A DNA stretch of 64,000 bases from Agromyces larvae (GTDB taxonomy: Bacteria; Actinomycetota; Actinomycetes; Actinomycetales; Microbacteriaceae). Position 1 is the stretch's first letter, and each line of letters begins with the position of its first letter. The stretch spans positions 3,286,001 to 3,350,000 of the forward strand of contig NZ_CP094528.1 in assembly GCF_022811705.1 (NCBI RefSeq), written 5' to 3'. Below are positions 15,463 to 24,280 of the stretch, in pieces. The notes under the pieces are model-generated. The model saw nothing but the letters and a program-made list of their open reading frames with translations, was not told the DNA's origin and did not search any database. Made by a program: the position numbers and the translations under genes.

Positions 15463-18297
15463 GTGACGCACCCGATCAGGGCGGAGCATCCGCCCGCCCG
15501 CCTCGCCCGCCGCATCGGCGCCGGGGCGGCCATCACCGCCCTCGCCCTCGGAGGAACCGTCATCACCGCCGCAGCACCCGCCGCCGCCGACGACTCGCTG
15601 TTCGGCCCGAACGTCACGATCTTCGACGAGACGTGGTCGGTCGTCGACATCAACGCCGCCCTGCAGGCCGCCTCGCACGAGGAGGAGTTCAGCCTGAACC
15701 GGCACCAGTTCTTCTTCAAGCCGGGCACCTACGGCTCCGCCGCAGGTCAGGACGACCCGCTGACCGCGACCGGCATCATCAACTCCGAACTCGGCTACTA
15801 CCAGTCGGTCTCGGGCCTCGGCGCCTCCCCCGAGGACGTGCGCATCAACGGGGCGATCCACGTCGAACCCGTGCGCGCGTGCGAGCCGAACCCGTGGGAC
15901 TGCCAGCAGCCCGGCTCGCTCACCCGGTTCTGGCGCTCCATGTCGAACCTCACGTTCAACCCGATCCAGCAGCCCGTCGGCATCGACGCCGACCGGCCGT
16001 TCCCGAGCGGCATCACCTCGCCGCACGAGATGCGGTTCGCCGTGTCGCAGGCCGCGCCCCTGCGCCGCATCAACATCGAGGGCTCGCTCACGGTGTTCGG
16101 CCGGGTCGGCGAGTACGCCTCGGGCGGATACCTCGCGAACTCGAACGTCGACGGCACGGTCGTGACCGGCTCGCAGCAGCAGTGGTTCACCCGCAACTCG
16201 ACCGTCGGCACGTGGGACGGCGGCGTCTGGAACATGGTGTTCTCGGGCGTCGATGGCGCACCCGCGCACGACTTCGGCCCGATCGAGGGCGGCGGCACCG
16301 GCAACAAGACCGTCGTCGACGAGACCCCGATCAACCGCGAATCGCCGTTCCTGTACCTCGACGGCGACGACTACAAGGTGTTCGTGCCGAAGGCGAAGGC
16401 CGACACGCGCGGCCACGACTGGTCGACGGATGCCTCGGCCGGCGACTCGATCGCGATCGACGACTTCTTCATCGCGAAGGAGGGCGCGACCGCGGCCGAG
16501 CTCAACGCGGCGCTCGCGAGCGGCAAGCACCTGCTCATCACCCCCGGCGTCTACGAGCTGGATGCTCCGCTGCACGTCGACCGCGCCGACACCGTCGTGC
16601 TCGGCCTGGGGTACGCCTCGCTCGTGCCGACCGCCGGCACCGCCGCGATCGAGGTCGGCGACGTCGCCGGCGTGAAGATCGCGGGTCTCACCGTCGACGC
16701 GGGCCTCGAGAACTCCGACGTGCTCGTGCAGGTCGGGCCCCGCGGGGCATCCGTGGCCGATGCGACCGACCCGACCACCCTCACCGACGTGTTCATCCGC
16801 GTGGGCGGCCCCTGGGCCGGCAAGGCGACCACGTCGATCGAGGTGAACAGCCCGAACACGCTGCTGGACCACATCTGGGCGTGGCGCGCCGACCACGGCG
16901 ACGGTGTCGCGTGGGACGCGAACACGGGCGACCACGGCGTGATCGTGAACGGCGACGACGTCACCGCGCTCGGCCTGTTCGTCGAGCACTACCAGAAGAA
17001 CCAGGTGATCTGGAACGGCGACGGCGGTCGCACGATCTTCTACCAGAGCGAGATCCCGTACGACCCGCCGACCCAGGCCGCCTACATGGACGGCGACCGG
17101 CTCGGGTTCGCGTCGTACCGCGTCGGCGACGGCGTCACCTCGCACCTGGCCCAGGGGCTCGGCGTGTACTCGTTCTTCGACCAGACGATCAACGGCGGGC
17201 AGGACATCCGCGTCGAGAGCGGCATCCAGACGCCGAAGTCGAAGGACGTGCGGTTCGAGTCGATGACGAGCGTGTTCCTGAACGGCACGGGCGGCATCAA
17301 CCGCATCGTCAACGACGCCGGCGAGCCGGCCGTCGGGTCGTTCGCCTCGCCGCAGCTGGTGTCGTACCCGCCGGCCGACACGACCGCCCCGACCGTGGAG
17401 GTCGAGGTCGCGGGCGCGCAGGCGAACGGCTGGTACCGCGGCGCGACGCTCACCGCCACCGCGACCGACGACTTCACCCCGCCGCCCGCGGTCGAGGTGC
17501 GCATCGGTTCTGGCGACTGGGCGGCGTACTCGGCGCCGATCGCGCTGCCCGACGGCGACCTCGCCGTCGAGGTGCGCGCCACCGACGACTCGGGCAACGT
17601 CGCCTCGACCGACTGGTCGGGCAAGGTCGACGGCACCGCACCGGTCGTCGTCGCCACGGTCGACGACGAGGCGGGCACGGTCGCGCTCGACGCGACCGAC
17701 GCGCTCTCGGGCGTCGCGTCGCTGGAGTACGCGCTCTGGTCGACCGAGGTCGGGGACGACGCCGACTGGCAGGCCTACACCGAGCCGGTCGAGCTGCAGC
17801 CGGGCGCGCGGGTGGTCAGCTTCCGCGCGACGGATGCCGCGGGCAACGTGTCGGCGATCGACAGCGACGGTGCGCCGAACCCGAACGAGCCGAGCCTCGG
17901 CATCGACGTGTCGGGCGACCTCGAGGTCGGCGACGAGGTCGAGCTGACCGGGTCGGATGTCCCGGCCGGCGAGTACACCGTCGTGTTCCGCTCCGACCCG
18001 GTCGAGGTGGCGCAGGCCGAGGTCGGCGTCGACGGCGCGCTCACCGTCGCGTTCACCGTGCCGCAGGTGGACGCCGGCGAGCACACGATCGAGCTCGTCG
18101 GCTCCGACGGGTCGGTCGTGGCCAGCCTCGGCGTGACCGTCGCGGCGACGGCCGCCTCTGCCGGCTCGGGATCGGGCGCGGCCGGCGGGCTCGCGTCGAC
18201 CGGGTTCGAGGGCGCGTTCGCCGCGCTCGGCGCACTCGCGCTGCTCGTCGCGGGCGGTGTGACGCTCGTCATCCGTCGCCGGGCCGCACGCGCCTGA
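15463..18297 (+). CDS. Secreted beta-helix protein with LAxTG sortase signal
   Basis: Surface protein of 944 residues. A signal peptide (about 1-45) ends in an APAAA-type cleavage site. Residues about 50-630 look like the pectate-lyase/GH55-like beta-helix proteins that databases variously label adenylyl cyclase or coagulation factor 5/8 homologues, with VDINAALQAAS and a YLDGDDYKVFVPKAKAD region. Two or three Ig-like repeats follow (about 640-900; YRGATLTATATDD, DATDALSGVASLEYALW). The end is LASTG (910-914), a hydrophobic helix and RRRAARA: a class E sortase substrate. The GTG start follows AAGGAG. It is probably cell-wall-linked and carbohydrate-active; the substrate is unknown and no sortase gene is in the window. 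Confidence 0.82.
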   Translation: MTHPIRAEHPPARLARRIGAGAAITALALGGTVITAAAPAAADDSLFGPNVTIFDETWSVVDINAALQAASHEEEFSLNRHQFFFKPGTYGSAAGQDDPLTATGIINSELGYYQSVSGLGASPEDVRINGAIHVEPVRACEPNPWDCQQPGSLTRFWRSMSNLTFNPIQQPVGIDADRPFPSGITSPHEMRFAVSQAAPLRRINIEGSLTVFGRVGEYASGGYLANSNVDGTVVTGSQQQWFTRNSTVGTWDGGVWNMVFSGVDGAPAHDFGPIEGGGTGNKTVVDETPINRESPFLYLDGDDYKVFVPKAKADTRGHDWSTDASAGDSIAIDDFFIAKEGATAAELNAALASGKHLLITPGVYELDAPLHVDRADTVVLGLGYASLVPTAGTAAIEVGDVAGVKIAGLTVDAGLENSDVLVQVGPRGASVADATDPTTLTDVFIRVGGPWAGKATTSIEVNSPNTLLDHIWAWRADHGDGVAWDANTGDHGVIVNGDDVTALGLFVEHYQKNQVIWNGDGGRTIFYQSEIPYDPPTQAAYMDGDRLGFASYRVGDGVTSHLAQGLGVYSFFDQTINGGQDIRVESGIQTPKSKDVRFESMTSVFLNGTGGINRIVNDAGEPAVGSFASPQLVSYPPADTTAPTVEVEVAGAQANGWYRGATLTATATDDFTPPPAVEVRIGSGDWAAYSAPIALPDGDLAVEVRATDDSGNVASTDWSGKVDGTAPVVVATVDDEAGTVALDATDALSGVASLEYALWSTEVGDDADWQAYTEPVELQPGARVVSFRATDAAGNVSAIDSDGAPNPNEPSLGIDVSGDLEVGDEVELTGSDVPAGEYTVVFRSDPVEVAQAEVGVDGALTVAFTVPQVDAGEHTIELVGSDGSVVASLGVTVAATAASAGSGSGAAGGLASTGFEGAFAALGALALLVAGGVTLVIRRRAARA

Positions 18298-18316
18298 CGC
18301 TGCCTCGACCACCCCG

Positions 18317-18371
18317 CCGGGGTCGCTTGTGGTCGCCCGTGACACGCGGACGCGACCACGAGCGGCCCCGG
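18317..18371. terminator. Bidirectional hairpin terminator
   Basis: Two 20-bp arms (18317-18336 and 18352-18371) match at 18 of 20 positions with a 15-bp loop. The hairpin lies 20 bp after the surface protein stop and 18 bp before the end of the convergent META lipoprotein gene. Confidence 0.75.
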
Positions 18372-18388
18372 CAGGCGAGCGTGCGCCG

Positions 18389-19114
18389 TCAGGCCGTGCG
18401 CGTGAGCATCACCAGCACCACGTCGTCGTCGTCGAGCACGGTGAGGGTGTCGCCGTCGACGGTCGCCGAGTCGAGGCGGTTCAGCGACTGGTCGACCCCC
18501 TCGCACGCCATCAGCGTGGAGGCCACGCCCTCGAACTCGATACCGCCGCCGTCATCGGGCTCCCAGGTGCCGGTCAGCCGGTTGCAGCCGTCGCTGCCCG
18601 TGACGCTGCCGTCTTCGGCGATGACGAGGAACGGCTCGCCCGTGGCATCCGTGCCCCAGGTCCCGATGAAGCCCTCGCCGGCCGCCGCCGGGGTCGGCTG
18701 GACCGTGGTCGGCGTCGACGAGGTGCGGGCGAGCGTGCCGATCTCGGCATCGTCGTCGCCGAGCACCGTCATGGTGTCGCCGTCGATTCGCGCCTCCTCG
18801 GCGCTCGACAACCACGTGTCGACGCCCTCGCAGAACATGCGCGTCGCCGCGAGACCGCTGAAGTCGACGATGCCGTCGTCGTCGCGCTCCCACGTGCCGC
18901 GCAGGCTGTTGCAGCCGTCGTTGCCGGTGAGCACGCCGTCGTCCGCCAACGAGAGCCATGGCTCGCCCGTCGCCGACGGGTCGCCCCAGGTGCCGATCGG
19001 GTCGCCGCCCTGCCCGCCCGACGAGCCGGCGCCCGCGCACCCGGCGAGTGCGAGTGCGGCGGCCGCGGCGGCGACGAGTGCGGACGTGACGATGGCGCTG
19101 CGATTCCCCCACAT
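18389..19114 (-). CDS. Lipoprotein with two META domains
   Basis: Exported lipoprotein of 241 residues. The lipobox LALAGC places the lipidated Cys at 26. Two tandem META/HslJ-like domains follow (about 38-135 and 145-240), each with a GTWGDxxATGEP-like opening, a DGCN-L-GTWE core and a late FCEGVD/ACEGVD Cys motif, evidence of internal duplication. META proteins are linked to heat and novobiocin tolerance in enterobacteria; the role here is unknown. TAGGCT (19122-19127, minus) lies 7 nt before the ATG, indicating a leaderless start. Confidence 0.85.
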   Translation of the reverse strand: MWGNRSAIVTSALVAAAAAALALAGCAGAGSSGGQGGDPIGTWGDPSATGEPWLSLADDGVLTGNDGCNSLRGTWERDDDGIVDFSGLAATRMFCEGVDTWLSSAEEARIDGDTMTVLGDDDAEIGTLARTSSTPTTVQPTPAAAGEGFIGTWGTDATGEPFLVIAEDGSVTGSDGCNRLTGTWEPDDGGGIEFEGVASTLMACEGVDQSLNRLDSATVDGDTLTVLDDDDVVLVMLTRTA

Positions 19115-19175
19115 GAGGCCGAGCCTACGCCCGGGGCCATCCGCGCGAGCCGCGGCCCGCGGTCGGGCCGAGAGG

Positions 19176-20147
19176 TCAGGCGTGCGGCCCCGCGGTCGGG
19201 TCGGCTGCCCGCGCGAGCGCGGAGCGCACGGCGACCACGGCGGGTCGGGCCGCGCTCGCCAGGCGAGCCGACGAGAACACCTCGCGGTGCGGGTCGCCGG
19301 GCAGCGCCGCGAGCATCAGCCGGGGCGCGTCGCCGGCCCACACCAGGTCGGGCAGCAGCCCGACCGCGTTGCCCGACTCGATGAGGCGGATGTGGGCCAT
19401 CAGGTCGGCGGTCTCGAATCGCACGTCGGGCTCGAACCCCGCCGACCGGCAGAGCTGTTCGGCCCACTCGCGCGACGCGGTGCCGCGCGGCTCGAGCACC
19501 CACGGCCGCGTCGCCGCCCACGCGAGCGCCTCGTCGGCGCTCGCCGCGTCGCCGCCGGCGAGGTCGGCGGCGGTGTTCGACTGCGCGAGCGGGGTCACGC
19601 CGATCGCGGCGGCCTCGGCGGGCAGGGCGAGCCGGATCGCGTCGGCCGCGAGCGGCACCAGGTCGAGGCCCGGGTGCCGCGGCCGGGTGCGACCCGGGTA
19701 CTGCTCGGCGAGCACCAGGTCGAAATCGCGGGCCGCGACTTCGAAGAGGCCGGCTTCGGGCTCGCGCTCGGTGATCTCGATGCGCAGCGACGGATGCTCC
19801 GCCGACAGCGTCGTGAGCGCCCGCGGCACCACCGCGTGCGCCGCCGACTGGAACACCGCGACACGCACCGTGCCGCCCACGTCGGTGAGCGAGCGCGCCA
19901 CGTCGGCCTCGGCGGCCTCAAGCCGGTCGAGGATCACCGCGGCGTGCTCGACGAGCACCTCGGCCTGCGGCGTGAGCTGCACGCGGCGGCCCGCCGGCAC
20001 GAGCAGCGTCACGCCGACCTCGCGTTCGAGCTGGTCGAGCTGCTGCGACACCGTCGACGGGCTGTACGAGAGCGCTTCGGCGACCGCTGACAGCGTGCCG
20101 CGGCGGTGCAGTTCGACGAGCAGGCGCAGGCGTCGTACCTCGAGCAT
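19176..20147 (-). CDS. LysR-family regulator divergent from putA
   Basis: Regulator of 323 residues. A LysR winged helix lies at 1-60 (LRLLVELHRRGTLSAVAEAL, then SPSTVSQQLDQLE), followed by a periplasmic-binding-like effector domain (about 90-300). The ATG at 20147 follows GGAGGAACC. It is transcribed away from putA across 163 bp containing a TTC-N9-GAA box, so it may control proline use, itself, or both. The effector is not determinable from sequence. Confidence 0.88.
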   Translation of the reverse strand: MLEVRRLRLLVELHRRGTLSAVAEALSYSPSTVSQQLDQLEREVGVTLLVPAGRRVQLTPQAEVLVEHAAVILDRLEAAEADVARSLTDVGGTVRVAVFQSAAHAVVPRALTTLSAEHPSLRIEITEREPEAGLFEVAARDFDLVLAEQYPGRTRPRHPGLDLVPLAADAIRLALPAEAAAIGVTPLAQSNTAADLAGGDAASADEALAWAATRPWVLEPRGTASREWAEQLCRSAGFEPDVRFETADLMAHIRLIESGNAVGLLPDLVWAGDAPRLMLAALPGDPHREVFSSARLASAARPAVVAVRSALARAADPTAGPHA

Positions 20148-20175
20148 GGTTCCTCCGCGTCATCCGATCATATTC

Positions 20176-20190
20176 TTCGTTTCTATCGAA
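20176..20190. promoter_or_regulatory. LysR-type box in the lysR-putA intergenic region
   Basis: TTCGTTTCTATCGAA is a dyad (TTCG/CGAA with 7 bp between) fitting the T-N11-A rule for LysR-type regulators. It lies 29 bp upstream of the LysR start and about 120 bp upstream of putA, in the most AT-rich stretch of the gap. Confidence 0.55.
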
Positions 20191-20310
20191 CGGTATCAGT
20201 CGGATTCATCCGTTTGACCGAACAGAACGCGTGTTGCAGGATGCTGCGCGGGCGCACACGCGCCATCCCGAGCGCCCCCGCGGATCCACGCAGAGAAGAG
20301 AAGTACCGTC

Positions 20311-23300
20311 GTGAGCATGACCACCGTCGACTCGACCGTGAGCGCCGATCAGGTCGTCGCCCTCGTGCGACGCTGGCTCGCCGAGAGCCGCACCCACCCC
20401 ACCGACCCCTCCGCCGAGCGCCTCGCCGGCGTGCTGAAGGACCCGAACGGGCTCGCCTTCACCGTCGGATTCGTCGACGGCGTCATGCGCCCCGAAGATC
20501 TGCGCGTCGCCGGCCGCAACCTCGAGCGGGTCGCGAAGCTCACACCGGAGTTCCTGCCCTGGTACCTGCGCGGCGCCGTGCGCCTCGGCGGCGTGCTGGC
20601 ACCCGCGTTCCCGTGGATCGTCATCCCGATCGCCCGCCGCGTGCTGCGCGCCATGGTCGGCCACCTCGTGCTCGACGCCACGCCGTCGAAGCTCGGCCCC
20701 GCGATCGCGAAGCTGCGCGAATCGGGCAACCGCCTCAACCTCAACCTGCTCGGCGAAGCCGTGCTCGGCGAACAGGAGGCCGACCGCCGGCTCGAGGGCA
20801 CCTACGAGTTCCTCGCCCGCGACGACGTCGACTACGTCTCGATCAAGGTGTCGAGCGTGGTCAGCCAGCTCTCGATGTGGTCGTTCGACGAGGCCGTCGA
20901 GAAGGTCGTCGCCAAGCTCACCCCCCTCTACGAGCTCGCCGCCCGCTCGTCGGCGGCCGGCACACCGAAGTTCATCAACCTCGACATGGAGGAGTACCGC
21001 GACCTCGACCTGACGATCGCGGTCTTCACGACCCTGCTCGACCGCCCCTCGCTGCGCGGCCTCGAGGCCGGCATCGTGCTGCAGACCTACCTGCCCGACG
21101 CGCTCGGCGCGATGCAGGAGCTGAACGCGTGGGCCCGCACCCGCCGCGCCGCGGGCGGCGCCCCGATCAAGGTGCGCGTCGTGAAGGGCGCGAACCTCGC
21201 CATGGAGCACGTCGACGCGGCGATCCACGGCTGGCCGGTCGCGACGTACGGGACCAAGCAGGACTCCGACACCAACTACAAGCGCGTGCTCGACTGGGCG
21301 CTCACGCCCCAGCGGGTCGACGCGGTGCGCCTCGGCGTCGCCGGCCACAACCTGTTCGACATCGCCCACGCGTGGCTGCTCGCGAGCGAGCGCGGCGTGA
21401 ACTCGGCGGTGGAGTTCGAGATGCTGCTCGGCATGGCCACCGGTCAGGCGGCCGCGGTGCGCGGCGACGTCGGCCGGCTGCTGCTCTACACGCCCGTCGT
21501 GAACCCGACCGAGTTCGACGTCGCCATCGCGTACCTGATCCGCCGGCTCGAAGAGAACGCCAGCCAGGACAACTTCATGTCGGCCGTGTTCGAGCTCGGC
21601 GACGAGCGGCTGTTCGCCCGTGAGCGCGACCGGTACCTCGCGTCGGTCGCGGCCCTCGAAGGTGAGACGGTGTTCCCTGAGTCCGCCGAAGGGGCCACGC
21701 CGGCGCCGCGCCCGAACCGCACCCAGAACCGCCGCACCGAGTGGCAGGGCCGCACGCCCATCGCCGACCTGCCGCACGCGGGCGCTCCCGCGCCCGGCCC
21801 CGAGCACGACCAGGAGTCGCTGACCGTCGCGGTGCTCGACATCGCGCGCGGGTCGCTCCCCGAGCCTGTCGACGGGAGGCTCCCTGAGCCTGTCGAAGGG
21901 AGCGGGGCGGCGCGCTTCGACGAGCTCAGCGAGCCGGATGTCGAAGGGAGCGGGGCGGCGCGCTTCGACAAGCTCCCTGAGCCTGTCGAAGGGAGCGGGG
22001 TTCGCTTCGACGAGCTCAGCGAGCCGGGTGTCGAAGGGAGCGGGGCGGCGCGCTTCGACAAGCTCAGCGAGCCGGGCGAGGTGTCGGGGCCCGGCGCCAC
22101 GCCCGGCTTCCGCAACGAGCCCGACACCGACCCCGCGCTCGCGGCCAACCGCGACTGGGGCCGTCGCATCCTGGCCCGCGTACCCGAGTCGACGCTCGGC
22201 GTCGAGACGATCCGCGCCGCGCGCATCGACGACGCCGGCGAGCTCGCCGCGCTGCTCGCGAGCGTGCGCGCCGCGGGCGAGGCGTGGGGCCGCCGCCCCG
22301 CCGCCGAGCGCGCTGCGATCCTGCACCGGGCCGGCCTTTCGCTCGCCGCCAACCGCGACCGGCTCATCGAGGTGATGGCGTCCGAGACGGGCAAGACCAT
22401 CGCCGAGGCCGACCCCGAGGTGAGCGAGGCCATCGACTTCGCCCACTACTACGCCGAGCGCGCCCGCGAGCTCGACCACGTGCGCGGCGCCCGGTTCGTG
22501 CCGTCGAAGCTCACCGTCGTGACGCCGCCGTGGAACTTCCCCGTCGCGATCCCCGCCGGCGGCGTGCTCGCCGCGCTCGCCGCGGGCTCCGGCGTGGTGA
22601 TCAAGCCCGCCGGGCTCGCCCAGCGCGCCGGCGCGGTCATGGTCGAAGCGCTGTGGGAGGCCGGGGTGCCCCGCGACGTGCTCGCCCTGCTCGATGTGGG
22701 CGAGCGCGAGCTCGGCCGCCAGCTGATCGCGAGCCCGCTCGTCGACCGCGTCATCCTCACCGGGGCCTACGAGACGGCCGAGCTGTTCCGCTCGTTCCGC
22801 GAGGACCTGCCGCTGCTGGCCGAGACCAGCGGCAAGAACGCGATCATCGTGACGCCGTCGGCCGACCTCGACCTCGCGGCATCCGATGTCGTGAAGAGCG
22901 CCTTCGGCCACGCCGGCCAGAAGTGCTCGGCCGCGTCGCTCGTGATCCTCGTCGGATCGGTGGCCAAGAGCGAGCGGTTCCGCCGCCAGCTCGTCGACGC
23001 GGCGACGTCGATGCGCGTCGGGTACCCCGAGGACGCGACGAGCCAGATCGGCCCGATCATCGAACCCGCGTCGGGCAAGCTCTTGAGCGCGCTCACCGAG
23101 CTCGGCATCGGCGAGGAGTGGCTCGTCGAGCCGCGCCAGCTCGACGCGACCGGGCGGCTGTGGTCGCCGGGCATCCGCACGGGCGTGGCGCCGGGGTCGT
23201 ACTTCCACCTCACCGAGTTCTTCGGCCCCGTGCTCGGAGTCATGCACGCGAAGGACCTCGACGAGGCGATCCGCCTGCAGAACGCCGTCGACTACGGCCT

Positions 23301-24135
23301 GACCGCGGGCCTGCACTCGCTCGACGCCGACGAGCTCGCCACCTGGCTCGACCGCGTCGAGGCCGGCAACCTCTACGTCAACCGCGGCATCACCGGTGCG
23401 ATCGTGCAGCGCCAGCCGTTCGGCGGCTGGAAGAAGTCGGCCGTCGGCGCGGGCGCCAAGGCCGGCGGACCGAACTACCTGTTCGGCCTCGGCGACTGGG
23501 AGCCCGCCGACGACCGCCAGTCGACGTCGCTGCACCTGCGCGGACTCGAGCGCCGGGTCACCGAGCTCATCGAGGCGTCGCAGTCGTCGCTCGACTACGA
23601 GCAGTTCGAGGTGCTGCGCCGGGGCGCCCTGTCGGACGAGATCGCCTGGGCTGAGGAGTACGGCGTCGTGAAGGATGTCTCGGGCCTCGGCGTGGAGCGC
23701 AACGTGTTCCGGTACCGCCCGACCCAGGTCGCGGTGCGCATCGCCGAGGGCGGCACGCTCGTCGACGGCCTGCGGGTCATCGCCGCGGCCACGCTCGCGA
23801 AGTCGCGGATCTCGGTGTCGACGGCGCATCCGCTGCCCAAGCGCGTGCGCACCCTGCTCGAGGCGCGCGACATCCGGGTGCGCCGCGAGGACGACCGGGG
23901 GTGGCTCCAGCACCTCGCCGCGCAGGGCGCCGGCGCCGACCGCATCCGGCTCGTCGGCGGCGACCCGGCGACGGTCACGGCCGCGCTGCACGGCCGCCCC
24001 GACATCGCGGTGTGGGCGCACCCGGTCACCCCGTCGGGGCGGGTCGAACTGCTGCCGTTCCTGCGCGAGCAGGCCGTGTCGATCACGAACCACCGCTTCG
24101 GCAACCCGACCGACCTCTCCACCGGCGTGATCTGA
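20311..24135 (+). CDS. putA: Bifunctional proline dehydrogenase / P5C dehydrogenase
   Basis: Fused proline-catabolic enzyme of 1274 residues converting proline to glutamate. The FAD-dependent proline dehydrogenase barrel occupies about 1-470 (YVSIKVSSVVSQ, INLDMEEYRDL, AGIVLQTYLPDA, RLVKGAN-like VRVVKGAN). The aldehyde dehydrogenase domain covers about 610-1120, with the catalytic Cys872 in GQKCSAAS and the Glu in LLAETSGKN. A further C-terminal region continues to 1274. The start may be GTG 20311 or ATG 20317. The linker between domains is expanded by an in-frame palindromic repeat array (see 21675-22085). The product, glutamate, could feed GdhA encoded downstream. Confidence 0.93.
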   Translation: MSMTTVDSTVSADQVVALVRRWLAESRTHPTDPSAERLAGVLKDPNGLAFTVGFVDGVMRPEDLRVAGRNLERVAKLTPEFLPWYLRGAVRLGGVLAPAFPWIVIPIARRVLRAMVGHLVLDATPSKLGPAIAKLRESGNRLNLNLLGEAVLGEQEADRRLEGTYEFLARDDVDYVSIKVSSVVSQLSMWSFDEAVEKVVAKLTPLYELAARSSAAGTPKFINLDMEEYRDLDLTIAVFTTLLDRPSLRGLEAGIVLQTYLPDALGAMQELNAWARTRRAAGGAPIKVRVVKGANLAMEHVDAAIHGWPVATYGTKQDSDTNYKRVLDWALTPQRVDAVRLGVAGHNLFDIAHAWLLASERGVNSAVEFEMLLGMATGQAAAVRGDVGRLLLYTPVVNPTEFDVAIAYLIRRLEENASQDNFMSAVFELGDERLFARERDRYLASVAALEGETVFPESAEGATPAPRPNRTQNRRTEWQGRTPIADLPHAGAPAPGPEHDQESLTVAVLDIARGSLPEPVDGRLPEPVEGSGAARFDELSEPDVEGSGAARFDKLPEPVEGSGVRFDELSEPGVEGSGAARFDKLSEPGEVSGPGATPGFRNEPDTDPALAANRDWGRRILARVPESTLGVETIRAARIDDAGELAALLASVRAAGEAWGRRPAAERAAILHRAGLSLAANRDRLIEVMASETGKTIAEADPEVSEAIDFAHYYAERARELDHVRGARFVPSKLTVVTPPWNFPVAIPAGGVLAALAAGSGVVIKPAGLAQRAGAVMVEALWEAGVPRDVLALLDVGERELGRQLIASPLVDRVILTGAYETAELFRSFREDLPLLAETSGKNAIIVTPSADLDLAASDVVKSAFGHAGQKCSAASLVILVGSVAKSERFRRQLVDAATSMRVGYPEDATSQIGPIIEPASGKLLSALTELGIGEEWLVEPRQLDATGRLWSPGIRTGVAPGSYFHLTEFFGPVLGVMHAKDLDEAIRLQNAVDYGLTAGLHSLDADELATWLDRVEAGNLYVNRGITGAIVQRQPFGGWKKSAVGAGAKAGGPNYLFGLGDWEPADDRQSTSLHLRGLERRVTELIEASQSSLDYEQFEVLRRGALSDEIAWAEEYGVVKDVSGLGVERNVFRYRPTQVAVRIAEGGTLVDGLRVIAAATLAKSRISVSTAHPLPKRVRTLLEARDIRVRREDDRGWLQHLAAQGAGADRIRLVGGDPATVTAALHGRPDIAVWAHPVTPSGRVELLPFLREQAVSITNHRFGNPTDLSTGVI
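21675..22085 (+). repeat. In-frame palindromic repeat array in the PutA linker
   Basis: A single degenerate copy (CCCTGAGTCCGCCGAAGGGG, 21675-21694) is followed by a mosaic array at 21857-22080. The array is built from alternating CCCTGAGCCTGTCGAAGGG and its near-complement CGCTTCGACAAGCTCAGCG, in units of 42-48 bp. It is translated as PEPVEGSGAARFDELSEP-like repeats (about residues 515-590). All units keep the reading frame. Confidence 0.9.
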
Positions 24136-24193
24136 GGGGGCCAGCCTCCCGCCCGCGCGCCCGCGCCCCGCCCGCCCGCGCGCCCGCATTCGA

Positions 24194-24251
24194 GGCACCG
24201 TGTTCAGACCGAGGCACCTCCGTCGGTGCCGCCGACTGAACACCGTGCCTG
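24194..24251. repeat. 58-bp palindromic element, copy A
   Basis: The outer arms GGCACCGTGTTCAG / CTGAACACCGTGCC match at 13 of 14 positions. An inner stem GGCACC/GGTGCC is nested inside. It lies between the convergent putA and histidine kinase genes. Copy B at 30176-30234 is about 95% identical. It may act as a terminator, but sequence identity beyond the stem suggests a mobile origin. The preceding 24140-24190 is a GC-rich CCCGCGCG repeat. Confidence 0.8.
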
Positions 24252-24280
24252 TAACGGGGTGGTGTGGGTGGAGCTCGGCT

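Noticed and set aside
15352-20090. Very long open frames on both strands overlapping the surface-protein gene (about 1000 and 1500 codons)
   Set aside because: They are GC-driven shadow frames: translations are Arg/Ala/Gly-rich, lack motifs, and span several well-supported genes in other frames.
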